Positions 17,431 to 26,299 of a stretch of DNA of 64,000 bases are shown here, one piece after another. The notes beneath the pieces were generated by a model. That model had not been told where the DNA came from, made no database searches, and was given only the letters and a program-made list of their open reading frames with translations. The stretch's first letter is position 1, and each line of letters starts with the position of its first letter. The stretch comes from Seleniibacterium sp963677135 (GTDB taxonomy: Bacteria; Desulfobacterota; Desulfuromonadia; Desulfuromonadales; Geopsychrobacteraceae), in assembly GCA_963677135.2 (NCBI GenBank), contig CAXXLS010000017.1, positions 1 through 64,000 of the forward strand, in the 5' to 3' direction. The position numbers were made by a program, and so were the translations under genes.

Positions 17431-18561
17431 ATGGATCAGTATTCTCGTCGTCCCACCTGGGCTGATATCGATTTATCCGCGTTGAAGCATAATCTGAACC
17501 AGGCGGAACGCTTCTGCACCCAGTCGCAGCGGCTGCTCGCCGTGATCAAGGCCGATGCTTACGGCCACGGGGCCGTTCCCGTGGGCAGGGCGCTGATGAG
17601 CTGGGGGGTTAATGACTTCGCCGTGGCGACCCTCGAAGAAGCCATAGCTCTGCGGGAAGCCGGCCTGGAAGGCGCGCTTCTGGTTCTGGGGGGCTGCTTT
17701 CCCGGTCAGGAAAGCGCCTTTATCGATTATCGTCTGCAGCCGGCGCTGCTCGACGGCGAGACGGCTCTGCGACTTGACCGCGCAGGGACCGGGCGAGGGC
17801 GCCGGATTCCGGTCCACCTTAAAGTAGACAGCGGTATGGGGCGGGTCGGGTTCCGGCTCGACCAGCTGCAGGATTTTCTGCCACGACTGCGGGCTCTGCA
17901 GGGGCTCGAGGTGGTCGGATTCATGTCGCATCTGGCCTGTGCGGACGACCTTGATTCTCCGGTGACCGGCGACCAGTACAGTCATTTCAAAAAAATGCTC
18001 GCCATGTTACGTACGGCCGGGATCTCTCCGCGGGATATTCATCTCGGCAACAGTGCCGGGCTGACCGGTTGGGATCTGAGTGACTGTACCCTGGCGCGCC
18101 CCGGGATCATGCTGTACGGCGGGTTGCCCGGCCCGGACTTTGCGGAGCGGCTCGATCTCCGGCCGGTCATGAATCTGCGCACCCGGATCGCCCAGTTGCG
18201 CGATTTGCCGACAGGTACGGCGGTTTCCTACGGCCGTACCTTTGTCGCCCGGCGCCAGACCCGGGTTGCGGTCCTGCCTGTCGGCTATGCCGACGGTTAC
18301 AACCGGCTGTTGAGCAATTGCGGGCGGGCCATTGTCAGGGGCCTCGAGGTCAAAGTCGCCGGTCGCGTCTGCATGGACTGGATCATGATCGATGTTTCCG
18401 CTGTTCCGGACGTCGCCGTGGGGGACTGTGTGACCCTGCTGGGCGCCGCCGATGGGCTGCAGATCCTGGCGGATGAGTGGGCCGAACAGCTGGGCACGAT
18501 TTCCTATGAAGTTTTCTGCCGGATCGGCACTCGGGTCCCCCGCTGCTACCTGAATGACTGA
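17431..18561 (+). CDS. alr: alanine racemase
   Basis: The 376-residue PLP enzyme interconverts L- and D-alanine for peptidoglycan. The PLP lysine is K40 in A-V-I-K-A-D-A-Y-G-H-G. The catalytic tyrosine region reads A-V-S-Y-G-R-T-F near residue 268, and R-V-C-M-D-W-I-M-I-D is near 312. ATG 17431 is chosen from the family start (M-D-Q ... W-A-D-I-D) and a GGAGGG site 9 nt upstream; the frame stays open further upstream through the poly-G region, but that extension looks non-coding. It is not linked to the ddl gene at 51049, whose product uses D-alanine. Confidence 0.92.
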   Translation: MDQYSRRPTWADIDLSALKHNLNQAERFCTQSQRLLAVIKADAYGHGAVPVGRALMSWGVNDFAVATLEEAIALREAGLEGALLVLGGCFPGQESAFIDYRLQPALLDGETALRLDRAGTGRGRRIPVHLKVDSGMGRVGFRLDQLQDFLPRLRALQGLEVVGFMSHLACADDLDSPVTGDQYSHFKKMLAMLRTAGISPRDIHLGNSAGLTGWDLSDCTLARPGIMLYGGLPGPDFAERLDLRPVMNLRTRIAQLRDLPTGTAVSYGRTFVARRQTRVAVLPVGYADGYNRLLSNCGRAIVRGLEVKVAGRVCMDWIMIDVSAVPDVAVGDCVTLLGAADGLQILADEWAEQLGTISYEVFCRIGTRVPRCYLND

Positions 18562-18825
18562 AAGCGGTTGTCAGTTGCGGCTAAACATGCTAAAAGGTCC
18601 AATTTTCAAAGAATTGATGTCGTCCGGCAAAAGAAATGGCCGATGTCTCTTGAAATTTTCCCGGTTCGGTACAAGAATTAAAAGAACGCACTCAGCCATT
18701 TCATACACCATTTTAGATTGACAGACGATTGATGAACTTCAGGACCGTCGTGCGTTCAGACCGGCGGTCTCTACTTTTTCATTGAGATCTCAAGCGTATT
18801 TAAAACAAGGAAAGGAAGGTCGCTT

Positions 18826-20391
18826 ATGCCAGCCATTAAGCGCGCACTTATCTCGGTATCTGACAAGACGGGAATCGTCGATCTGGCCCGGGAGCTGAAC
18901 AGTTTCGGCGTCGAACTGCTGTCGACCGGCGGAACCGCCAAAATGATTCGGGATGCCGGGATTCCGGTCATGGATGTGTCCGATTATACCGGGTTTCCCG
19001 AGATGATGGACGGCCGGGTGAAAACCCTGCATCCCAAGGTCCACGGAGCCCTGCTCGGTCTGCGTGACAATCCCGAACATGTCAATGCCATGGCCAAGCA
19101 CGATATCAAGCCGATCGACATGGTCGTGGTCAATCTCTATCCCTTTGAGGCCACCGTGGCCAACGCCGGCTGCAGCCTTGAGGATGCCATCGAAAACATC
19201 GATATCGGTGGCCCGACCATGCTGCGCAGCGCTGCCAAGAACAACAAATTCGTAACGGTCTTGGTGGATCCAGACGATTACGAAAGAGTGATCGATGAGA
19301 TGAAGCAGGGCAGTGGCGAGGTGTCGGAGCAGACCAATTTCGAACTGGCCGTCAAGGTCTATCAGCACACGGCCGCTTACGACGGTGCCATTTCCAACTG
19401 GCTCGGGCAGCGGACCACCGAGGGGGGGCAGGATTTTCCGCCTGCCCTGAGTCTGCAATATCGCAAGGCCCAAGGGATGCGCTACGGCGAAAACCCTCAC
19501 CAGAAAGCCGCTTTCTATGTCGAGAAGAATGTCCAGGAAGCGTCCATCGCGACGGCCCGTCAACTGCAGGGCAAAGAACTGTCCTACAACAATATCGCCG
19601 ATACCGATGCGGCCCTCGAATGCGTCAAGCAGTTCATCGAAGGTCCGGCCTGCGTCATTGTCAAACATGCCAACCCCTGCGGCGTCGCAACCGGGGAGTC
19701 CCTGCTTGCCGCCTATGAACGAGCCTTCTCCACCGATCCGGAATCCGCCTTTGGCGGGATTATCGCCTTCAACCGGGAACTGGATGCCGAGACCGCCAGG
19801 GCGATTGTCGACAAGCAGTTTGTCGAGGTGATCATCGCTCCCCGGGTCTCCGAGGAAGCGTCGCTGGTGGTGGCCGGCAAGAAGAACGTACGCCTGCTCG
19901 AATGCGGCGAGTGGACCGGTCAGCCTGAGCAGCGCTATGATTTCAAGCGCGTCAATGGCGGGTTGCTGGTTCAGGATACGGATCTGCTCCTGAGCGCCGA
20001 CTGGAAGGTTGTCACCAAGCGGGCCCCCACCGACAAGGAGCGGGAAGATCTGGAATTCGTCTGGCGGGTCGCCAAGTTTGTCAAATCCAATGCCATTGTC
20101 TACGGCAGGGACGGGATGACCATCGGGGTTGGCGCCGGCCAGATGAGCCGGGTCAATTCCGCCCGTATCGCGGCGATCAAGGCCGAACATGCCGGACTTG
20201 AAGTCAACGGGGCGGCTATGGCCTCTGACGCCTTCTTCCCGTTCCGTGATGGTATCGACAATGCTGCCGCGGTCGGGATCACCGCGGTTATCCAGCCGGG
20301 AGGGTCCATCCGGGACGAAGAGGTTATCGCGGCTGCCGACGAGGCCGGCATCGCCATGGTCTTTACCGGTATGCGGCATTTCCGCCATTAG
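18826..20391 (+). CDS. purH: bifunctional AICAR transformylase / IMP cyclohydrolase
   Basis: The 521-residue enzyme does the last two steps to IMP. The N-terminal MGS-like cyclohydrolase (about 1-195) has L-L-S-T-G-G-T-A near residue 32 and F-P-E-M-M-D-G-R-V-K-T-L-H-P near 61. The C-terminal transformylase has the catalytic V-K-H-A-N-P-C-G-V near 280. The start has AAGGAAAGGAAGG upstream. The 264-bp leader before it holds a TTGACA at about 18718 without a matching -10, and nothing else I can name. It begins the purH-purD-purE run, with 99 bp to purD. Confidence 0.95.
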   Translation: MPAIKRALISVSDKTGIVDLARELNSFGVELLSTGGTAKMIRDAGIPVMDVSDYTGFPEMMDGRVKTLHPKVHGALLGLRDNPEHVNAMAKHDIKPIDMVVVNLYPFEATVANAGCSLEDAIENIDIGGPTMLRSAAKNNKFVTVLVDPDDYERVIDEMKQGSGEVSEQTNFELAVKVYQHTAAYDGAISNWLGQRTTEGGQDFPPALSLQYRKAQGMRYGENPHQKAAFYVEKNVQEASIATARQLQGKELSYNNIADTDAALECVKQFIEGPACVIVKHANPCGVATGESLLAAYERAFSTDPESAFGGIIAFNRELDAETARAIVDKQFVEVIIAPRVSEEASLVVAGKKNVRLLECGEWTGQPEQRYDFKRVNGGLLVQDTDLLLSADWKVVTKRAPTDKEREDLEFVWRVAKFVKSNAIVYGRDGMTIGVGAGQMSRVNSARIAAIKAEHAGLEVNGAAMASDAFFPFRDGIDNAAAVGITAVIQPGGSIRDEEVIAAADEAGIAMVFTGMRHFRH

Positions 20392-20490
20392 CCTCCGGAT
20401 GTCCGCCCTCTGGGGTATTCTGGTTTATGCGGCGGAAGAGCGGGGCGGGGTCCTGTTCTTCCGCGTTGCATGATAGAAAGGGTTGAATGA

Positions 20491-21762
20491 ATGAAAGTAC
20501 TGGTCGTCGGAGGTGGTGGTCGTGAACACGCGCTGGTCTGGAAAATAGCCCAGTCGCCGCTGGTCACCAAGCTCTACTGTGCTCCGGGTAATCCGGGAAT
20601 TGCCGAACTGGCTGAATGCGTCCATATTGCCGCTGATGAAATCGATGCCCTGCGTGATTTTGCCAGCGCCGAAAAAATCGATCTTACCGTTGTTGGTCCG
20701 GAAGTCCCCCTGACGATGGGCATCGTCGACAGTTTCAAGGCCGCGGGGCTGGAGATTTTCGGGCCCAGTAAGGCGGCCGCCCGGATCGAGGGGAGCAAGG
20801 GCTTCTCCAAGGATCTGATGGCGCGCCACGGGATTCCAACGGCAGCTTACCGGAGCTTTACCGATCATGCCGCGGCCGCTGCCTACGTCCGGGAGCAGGG
20901 TGCTCCTATTGTGATCAAGGCAGATGGCCTGGCTGCCGGCAAGGGGGTGGTTGTGGCCATGACCCTGGAAGAGGCGCTGACTGCCATCGATGACATCATG
21001 CAGGACAAGGTTTTCGGTGCCGCAGGGGCCAGCGTGGTGATTGAAGAGTTCATGGAGGGTGAAGAAGCTTCCTTTTTCGCCTTTACCGACGGCAAGAATA
21101 TTCTGCCCTTGGCCTCATCGCAGGATCACAAGCGTGTCTACGATAATGACGAGGGTCCCAATACCGGGGGGATGGGAGCCTATTCCCCGGCCCCGGTGGT
21201 GACCGCTGAACTGTACCAGGTCATTGTCGATACGATTGTGCGTCCGACCATCGAGGGGATGGCCAAGGACGGCTGCCCGTACAGCGGGATTCTCTACGTC
21301 GGTCTGATGATCAAGGACGGCAAGCCGCGGGTGGTCGAATATAACGCCCGCTTCGGAGATCCGGAGGCCCAGCCGCTGCTGATGCGGATGAAGTCGGACA
21401 TCGTTCCGGTTCTGCAGGCTTGCGCGCGGGGCGACCTGCAACAGGACAGTATCGAATGGTATGACAAGGCCGCGGTCTGCGTGGTTATGGCCAGTGGCGG
21501 CTACCCGGCCGGTTTTACCAAAGGGTTGCCCATCAGCGGGCTCGATGCCGCGGCCGACCTTGAAGATCTGGTGGTGTTCCACGCCGGAACCGCGTTCAAG
21601 GATGGTCAGGTTGTCAACAACGGTGGCCGGGTGCTCGGAGTGACCGGGCTCGGCGCGACCGTTAGGGATGCGATCGAGCGTGCCTACGCCGGAACTGAGC
21701 TGATCAATTGGCAGGATGTGCATTATCGTCATGATATCGGCGCCAAGGCGCTGAACCGATAA
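20491..21762 (+). CDS. purD: phosphoribosylamine-glycine ligase
   Basis: The 423-residue ATP-grasp ligase makes glycinamide ribonucleotide from phosphoribosylamine, glycine and ATP. It starts with V-L-V-V-G-G-G-G-R-E-H-A. The ATP-grasp region includes I-K-A-D-G-L-A-A-G-K-G-V near residue 143 and E-E-F-M-E-G-E-E-A-S near 187, and the metal-site region N-A-R-F-G-D-P-E-A-Q is near 288. Length is normal for the family. It sits between purH and purE on the same strand, 42 bp ahead of purE. Confidence 0.95.
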   Translation: MKVLVVGGGGREHALVWKIAQSPLVTKLYCAPGNPGIAELAECVHIAADEIDALRDFASAEKIDLTVVGPEVPLTMGIVDSFKAAGLEIFGPSKAAARIEGSKGFSKDLMARHGIPTAAYRSFTDHAAAAAYVREQGAPIVIKADGLAAGKGVVVAMTLEEALTAIDDIMQDKVFGAAGASVVIEEFMEGEEASFFAFTDGKNILPLASSQDHKRVYDNDEGPNTGGMGAYSPAPVVTAELYQVIVDTIVRPTIEGMAKDGCPYSGILYVGLMIKDGKPRVVEYNARFGDPEAQPLLMRMKSDIVPVLQACARGDLQQDSIEWYDKAAVCVVMASGGYPAGFTKGLPISGLDAAADLEDLVVFHAGTAFKDGQVVNNGGRVLGVTGLGATVRDAIERAYAGTELINWQDVHYRHDIGAKALNR

Positions 21763-21804
21763 TCAGAAATAAACAGAGCCGAAAAGACAGGGAGTGAAAA
21801 GATT

Positions 21805-22329
21805 ATGACAGCAAACAAGCCGCTGGTGAGCATTGTCATGGGGAGTGACAATGATTATGGCGTGATGGTCGAAACCGCGAAAGTGCTGAAGCAGTTCGGT
21901 GTTCCCTTCGAGATGATCGTCTCGAGCGCTCACCGCACCCCGGAGCGTACCGCTACCTACGTCAAAGAAGCTCGCGGCCGTGGTATCAAGGTGCTGATTG
22001 CCGGGGCCGGGGCCGCCGCGCACCTGGCGGGAGTGATCGCTGCTGAAACAACGCTGCCGGTGATCGCCGTCCCTATTGACGCGACCTCCCTGCAGGGTCT
22101 GGATGCCCTGCTGGCCATGGTTCAGATGCCGGCAGGCATTCCCGTTGCAACCATGGCCATCGGCGCAGCGGGGGCCCGCAATGCCGGTATCTTCGCGGTG
22201 CAGATGATGGCGACCGAAAATCCGGAGCTGGCGGAGAAATTAATCCAGTTCAAAGCGGATATGGCCGACGGGGTTGTCAAGAAATCGGAAAAGCTTCAGG
22301 ACAAGCTGCGTGCTGACGGTTTTGCCTGA
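21805..22329 (+). CDS. purE: N5-carboxyaminoimidazole ribonucleotide mutase, class I PurE
   Basis: The 174-residue mutase converts N5-CAIR to CAIR in purine synthesis. It has the G-S-D-N-D nucleotide-binding start near residue 13, the S-A-H-R-T-P motif near 43 and the G-A-G-A-A-A-H-L stretch near 70, as in class I enzymes. That class normally needs PurK, which is not in the window. A ribosome site (GGGAG) lies 10 bp before the ATG. It is the last gene of the pur run. Confidence 0.93.
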   Translation: MTANKPLVSIVMGSDNDYGVMVETAKVLKQFGVPFEMIVSSAHRTPERTATYVKEARGRGIKVLIAGAGAAAHLAGVIAAETTLPVIAVPIDATSLQGLDALLAMVQMPAGIPVATMAIGAAGARNAGIFAVQMMATENPELAEKLIQFKADMADGVVKKSEKLQDKLRADGFA

Positions 22330-22343
22330 TCACCGGGAAAATC

Positions 22344-22358
22344 TGTATACAATATACA
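22344..22358. promoter_or_regulatory. palindrome upstream of the cytochrome gene
   Basis: TGTATA and TATACA are perfect 6-bp arms around CAA, about 20 bp ahead of the inferred -35 box of the cytochrome promoter. It could be an activator or GntR-type site; the binding factor is unknown. Confidence 0.35.
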
Positions 22359-22377
22359 ATCTGAATATATAATTTGA

Positions 22378-22405
22378 TTGACTTTAACTGGCAATCTGCT
22401 TTAAT
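22378..22405 (+). promoter_or_regulatory. promoter for the multihaem cytochrome gene
   Basis: TTGACT (22378-22383) and TTTAAT (22400-22405), each one mismatch from consensus, are separated by 16 bp. The inferred start of transcription is about 40 bp before the ATG. Confidence 0.55.
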
Positions 22406-22451
22406 TTTCCAAGCGGTGTGAATTACTTTCATTCATCAAGGGAGGAGAAAA

Positions 22452-22766
22452 ATGAAGAAGTTGCTCGTATTGCTGGCTGTTTTTGCGATCGTCGGTTCGG
22501 CGCTGGTCGCAGTGGCTGCGGACAAGGGACCTGCCGAGGTCAAGTACGAAGTCAAGATGGGAACCGTCACGTTCCCTCACGAAGCACACCAGGGGCTGAC
22601 CGACTGTGCGACCTGCCATCACACAGGTGACTATGCTCCCTGCAAGAGCTGTCATGACGGCTCAAAAGCGCCGAAGGCCAAGGACGCTTATCACAAGAGC
22701 TGTAAAGACTGCCACAAAAAAGAGAAAAAAGGACCAGCCAAGTGTAAGGAATGTCATGTGAAGTAA
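22452..22766 (+). CDS. periplasmic tetrahaem cytochrome, c3/c7-type
   Basis: The 104-residue precursor has a classic signal peptide (K-K-L-L-V-L-L at the start, cleaved near residue 22). The mature part of about 82 residues contains four CxxCH haem sites (C-A-T-C-H, C-K-S-C-H, C-K-D-C-H, C-K-E-C-H) and four further histidines, eight in all, enough for bis-His ligation of four haems. Geobacter PpcA-type c7 proteins are similar in size and sequence but have three haems, so this is closer to cytochrome c3. It probably carries electrons through the periplasm towards metal or other respiratory acceptors. GGGAGGAG precedes the ATG, and a terminator follows. Confidence 0.9.
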   Translation: MKKLLVLLAVFAIVGSALVAVAADKGPAEVKYEVKMGTVTFPHEAHQGLTDCATCHHTGDYAPCKSCHDGSKAPKAKDAYHKSCKDCHKKEKKGPAKCKECHVK

Positions 22767-22789
22767 TCTTTGCACCTGGATGTTGTTTC

Positions 22790-22822
22790 AATGCCAGCCT
22801 GATTTTCAGGCTGGCATTTTTT
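22790..22822 (+). terminator. intrinsic terminator after the cytochrome gene
   Basis: TGCCAGCCTGA and TCAGGCTGGCA form a perfect 11-bp stem with a TTT loop, followed by six T. It begins 24 bp after the cytochrome stop codon and lies just upstream of the next gene. Confidence 0.88.
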
Positions 22823-22842
22823 ATTTCCGCGGATTCATCATT

Positions 22843-23574
22843 ATGGTTGAAGAAACTCTCGACGAACTCTCTATCGGCAACCTTAAGCTTTATCAGTCCC
22901 GTTCCGGTTATCGTTACTCTCTCGATCCGGTCCTGCTGGCAAATTTTGTGCGCCCCGGCAAGGAGGATCGGGTCCTTGATCTCGGCACCGGAAGCGGCAT
23001 TCTGCCCCTGCTACTGGTCAGTCTTTACGGGGTGGAGCATGTTCTGGGCATTGAAATTCAGACCGCGCTGGCAGAACGGGCCTGGCGCAACGTGATTCAG
23101 AACGGGATGGCTCGGGAGATCGAAATCGTTCAGGGCGATCTCAGGACAATCGCCGAGTACGCCCTGCCGGAAAGTTACCACCTGGTTGTCAGCAACCCGC
23201 CTTTCCGGCCGTGCGGGCGCGGCAGAATCGCCCCTGATGACGAGCGGGCCATGGCCCGTCATGAACTGGCCGGCGAACTGGGCGATTTTATCGATGCCGC
23301 TCACCGCAGTCTCCGGCATGGCGGGCGGTTCGTGCTGATTTATCTCGCCGAGCGGATGGCCGAACTGTTGGCCAAGTTGGCGGACCGGGGTTTGGAGCCC
23401 AAGCGTTTGCGCATGGTGCACTCCACGGCAGAGTCAGAAGCCAGGTTGGTCATGGTCGAGGCCAGGAAGGGGGGGCGGCCCGGACTGCAAATCGAAAAAC
23501 CCCTGTTCATCTATGCTGGTCCGGCGGATGGCCGTAATTACACCCAGGAAGTCCTGGCCATGTACCAGTATTGA
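22843..23574 (+). CDS. TrmN6/YfiC-like N6-adenine methyltransferase
   Basis: The 243-residue class I methyltransferase has motif I L-D-L-G-T-G-S-G near residue 45 and the amino-methylating S-N-P-P-F motif near 118. The N-terminal Y-Q-S-R-S-G-Y-R-Y-S-L-D-P stretch is typical of the YfiC group, which methylates A37 of tRNA-Val in E. coli. The tRNA target is inferred. The start at ATG 22843 follows the family; the frame opens earlier, but that part overlaps the terminator of the cytochrome gene. No strong ribosome site is visible. Confidence 0.8.
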   Translation: MVEETLDELSIGNLKLYQSRSGYRYSLDPVLLANFVRPGKEDRVLDLGTGSGILPLLLVSLYGVEHVLGIEIQTALAERAWRNVIQNGMAREIEIVQGDLRTIAEYALPESYHLVVSNPPFRPCGRGRIAPDDERAMARHELAGELGDFIDAAHRSLRHGGRFVLIYLAERMAELLAKLADRGLEPKRLRMVHSTAESEARLVMVEARKGGRPGLQIEKPLFIYAGPADGRNYTQEVLAMYQY

Positions 23575-23588
23575 CCTGGGCGTCCCGA

Positions 23589-24098
23589 TCAGCGGCTGCG
23601 GTGTTTGCGAAGCTGGGCGTGGCGCATGTACAGTCTCCGCATTTCGTCTTTGAGCTCCGGGTCCTTGATGGCCGCCAGGGCCTTTTCGATGTCAGCTTTC
23701 TCCTTCTGGCTCAGCTCTTCTTTCAGCCAGGCGGGCGTCTCGGCCTGCGGTTTCTGCCTGGGCGGTACCACCTGTGACGATCTGGTCGTCTGCCTGAGGT
23801 AAATGTCCTCGATGCCGGCATTGGGGACCATCTCGTTCAGTTTTTTGAGGATCTGGGGTTTCAGCATCTGGAGCTGCTGCATCCAGACCGGATGATCGAC
23901 CTGAACTTCGAGGATCCCCTGCCTGAGGCGCAGAGGTCTGGCGCGCAGAGCGATCTGCTTGCCGACCAGCTTGTCCCAGATCAGCCAGGCCTGGTGGCGA
24001 TTCAACTGGCGCCCGAGTTCCGATTCCGTGGTCATCTGGCGGAGCAGACTGCCGACCCGTGCGGCCTGTTTCATTGGGGGACGCTTGTCTTTAGTCAT
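23589..24098 (-). CDS. DciA-like DUF721 protein
   Basis: The 169-residue protein has a DUF721 core (about residues 12-95: L-L-R-Q-M, W-D-K-L-V-G, L-R-L-R-Q-G-I-L-E-V, W-M-Q-Q-L) and a charged C-terminal tail. DUF721 proteins include DciA, the ancestral loader of the DnaB helicase. The role in replication here is by family only. The start overlaps the stop of the preceding small membrane protein gene by ATGA, which implies translational coupling. Confidence 0.75.
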   Translation of the reverse strand: MTKDKRPPMKQAARVGSLLRQMTTESELGRQLNRHQAWLIWDKLVGKQIALRARPLRLRQGILEVQVDHPVWMQQLQMLKPQILKKLNEMVPNAGIEDIYLRQTTRSSQVVPPRQKPQAETPAWLKEELSQKEKADIEKALAAIKDPELKDEMRRLYMRHAQLRKHRSR

Positions 24099-24352
24099 GA
24101 CTCCGGCCTTTTGGCGAATTGGGCGCCAATGATCTGCCCGGCAACGGCGCAGCCGAGGGTGAGGGGAATCCAGCGCCAGCTGAAACCAAGCATGCTGCGC
24201 AGAACAATGATAAAAGGGATGGACAGATGGACCAGCACAAACCAGCGCAGGGAGAATTTTCTGGCGAAGGCGCGCAGATAGCCGAGAGGCAGATTGCAGC
24301 CGAGGGAAAATACAATCAGGGAGATCAGGGGCAGCAGTTGCTCACTCTGCAT
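24095..24352 (-). CDS. small membrane protein of unknown function
   Basis: The 85-residue protein has about three hydrophobic segments (residues 5-22, 36-50 and 59-76) with short basic loops. I do not recognise a family. Its stop codon overlaps the start of the DciA-like gene (ATGA), which supports it being real and cotranscribed. Confidence 0.6.
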   Translation of the reverse strand: MQSEQLLPLISLIVFSLGCNLPLGYLRAFARKFSLRWFVLVHLSIPFIIVLRSMLGFSWRWIPLTLGCAVAGQIIGAQFAKRPES

Positions 24353-24524
24353 CGCTTCGCATATCCTTTTACCGGGCGTTGGTTCGGGTCAGACTCTTAT
24401 ACTCCCGCGGGGCGTGAACTGTCAAATTTGCCGGAGATGTACAATAGCCCTTGCATGGTTGTAATAAACGTGGCATGATGCGCGCCCGGATTGGGCCAGG
24501 TTTGTCAGTGACAGGAAAAGATCG

Positions 24525-24779
24525 ATGGTTGATGAAGGAGACATCGTTGCCGTTTTTCACTCGGTGCATCGGGTGATGAAGGCAGAGAAAATTCTCAAGG
24601 GAGCGTTGCAGGGAATTAAGGTCATTCCCATGCCGAGACAGCTTAGCGCGGACTGCGGCATGGCGATCAAATTCCCCTCCGAACTGCTTGTTCAGGTCCG
24701 GGGGCTGCTGCAGGAGCGTGACGTGCCGATCATCGAACTCTGGCAGAAACAGGACGGTGAGCTTCGTTTGTTGCCCTGA
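24525..24779 (+). CDS. DUF3343 protein (putative Se/S carrier-like)
   Basis: The 84-residue protein has the family pattern: a V-A-V-F-H-S start, the V-M-K-A-E-K-I-L helix, and the P-R-Q-L-S-A-D-C-G-M-A-I motif with its conserved cysteine near residue 43. DUF3343 proteins have been proposed as selenium or sulfur carriers and are often near YedF/SirA-like genes, but no such gene is adjacent. It is followed by the ffh promoter. Function remains unproven. Confidence 0.75.
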   Translation: MVDEGDIVAVFHSVHRVMKAEKILKGALQGIKVIPMPRQLSADCGMAIKFPSELLVQVRGLLQERDVPIIELWQKQDGELRLLP

Positions 24780-24806
24780 AAGGGCTTGTTTGTAAAAGCT
24801 TTTTCC

Positions 24807-24835
24807 TTGACAAGCGGGAATTCTCTACCTATATT
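24807..24835 (+). promoter_or_regulatory. sigma-70-type promoter for the ffh-rplS operon
   Basis: A perfect TTGACA (24807-24812) and TATATT (24830-24835) are spaced by 17 bp. It lies between the DUF3343 stop and ffh, giving a leader of about 25 nt. Confidence 0.8.
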
Positions 24836-24867
24836 CACTCTTTCGTGAATTTTGCTATATTGGGATT

Positions 24868-26217
24868 ATGTTCGATACACTTTCGGATAAACTTGATTCA
24901 GTCTTCAAGAAACTGCGCGGTCACGGCCGATTGTCGGAGCAGCATATCAAGGAGACCATGCGTGAAATCCGCCTGGTTCTGCTTGAGGCTGACGTCAATT
25001 TCCGGGTGGTCAAGGATTTCGTCGCCCGGGTCAGTGAGCGCGCTGTTGGCCAGGACGTCCTCAAGAGTCTGACGCCGGCCCAGCAGGTCATCAAGATTGT
25101 TCGCGAGGAGCTGGCGACGTTGATGGGTGAGGGGGAGGACAATTCCCTTAACCTGAATGCCCGGCCGCCGGTCGCTCTTATGGTTTGTGGTCTCCAGGGG
25201 GCCGGTAAGACGACATCCTGTGGCAAGCTGGCCCGCAAGCTGAGGAAGGAAAAGAGGAACCCGCTGCTGGTTCCGGCCGACGTTTATCGCCCGGCTGCTA
25301 TCGAGCAGTTGAAAACTCTCGGTCGGCAGCTCAATATTGAGGTTTTTGATTCTCAACCCGGTCAGGATCCGGTTGAAATCTGTAAAAAAGCCAAAGGGTA
25401 CGCAGAACTCAATGGTTTTGATACAATTATTCTAGACACCGCGGGCCGACTTCACATTGATGCCGAACTGATGGGCGAGTTGAAGCGGATCGTCGCCAGC
25501 GTTGATCCCCAGGAGATCCTGTTCGTCGCTGACGCCATGACCGGCCAGGATGCGGTCACCGTAGCGGCGAGCTTTGATGAGCAGCTGCCGTTGACCGGGG
25601 TGGTCCTGACCAAGCTCGATGGTGACGCTCGCGGTGGGGCCGCTCTGTCGATCCGGGCGGTTACCGGCAAACCCATCAAGCTGGTCGGTCTCGGCGAAAA
25701 GCTCGATGCCCTCGAGCAGTTTCATCCCGACCGCATGGCCCAGCGTATTCTCGGGATGGGGGATGTCCTCAGCCTGATCGAAAAAGCCCAGGCGGCTGTC
25801 GAGGCTGAAGACGCCGCGGCCATGGAACAGAAACTGCGCAAAGATGGTTTCACCCTCGAGACCTTCCTTGAGCAGATGCAGATGATTAAGAAAATGGGCT
25901 CGGTCGATTCGCTCCTGAAGATGATTCCGGGGGCCGGCAAGGCCCTCAAGCAGGCCCAGGGAGCGCAGCTGCCCGAGAATGAGCTGAAAAAGATCGAGGC
26001 GATCATCCGTTCAATGACCCCGCAGGAACGTTTGAACCACAAGATTCTGAACGGCTCCCGGCGGTTGCGGATCGCTAAAGGCAGCGGAACGCGGGTGCAG
26101 GATGTCAATCAGTTGTTAAAACGCTTCACCGAAGCGCAGAAGATGATGAAAAAGATGCAGAAGATGGGCCCGAAAGGACTCAAAGGTCTGATGGGTAAAG
26201 GCGGGCTCCCTTTCTGA
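24868..26217 (+). CDS. ffh: signal recognition particle protein Ffh
   Basis: The 449-residue GTPase binds 4.5S RNA and signal sequences to target membrane proteins cotranslationally. The N domain is residues 1-85. The G domain has G-L-Q-G-A-G-K-T-T near 108, D-T-A-G-R near 190 and T-K-L-D near 246. The M domain is Met-rich at the C terminus (K-M-M-K-K-M-Q-K-M) for signal peptide and RNA binding. It heads the ffh-rpsP-khpA-rimM-trmD-rplS cluster. The SRP RNA gene is not in the window. Confidence 0.96.
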   Translation: MFDTLSDKLDSVFKKLRGHGRLSEQHIKETMREIRLVLLEADVNFRVVKDFVARVSERAVGQDVLKSLTPAQQVIKIVREELATLMGEGEDNSLNLNARPPVALMVCGLQGAGKTTSCGKLARKLRKEKRNPLLVPADVYRPAAIEQLKTLGRQLNIEVFDSQPGQDPVEICKKAKGYAELNGFDTIILDTAGRLHIDAELMGELKRIVASVDPQEILFVADAMTGQDAVTVAASFDEQLPLTGVVLTKLDGDARGGAALSIRAVTGKPIKLVGLGEKLDALEQFHPDRMAQRILGMGDVLSLIEKAQAAVEAEDAAAMEQKLRKDGFTLETFLEQMQMIKKMGSVDSLLKMIPGAGKALKQAQGAQLPENELKKIEAIIRSMTPQERLNHKILNGSRRLRIAKGSGTRVQDVNQLLKRFTEAQKMMKKMQKMGPKGLKGLMGKGGLPF

Positions 26218-26299
26218 ATCAAAGGGTATAGAGGCAGGCAATCTGTTCGCTATAATTATAAGACAACATTAGATAAGAAAAACCAGGAGGAAAGACAGC

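Noticed and set aside
18790..20388. Long open frame of 532 codons on the strand opposite purH
   Set aside because: It is exactly antisense to a convincing gene, has no recognisable domain, and similar long antisense frames lie opposite thiC, ligA, ftsI and the radical SAM gene. This is expected from GC-rich codon use.
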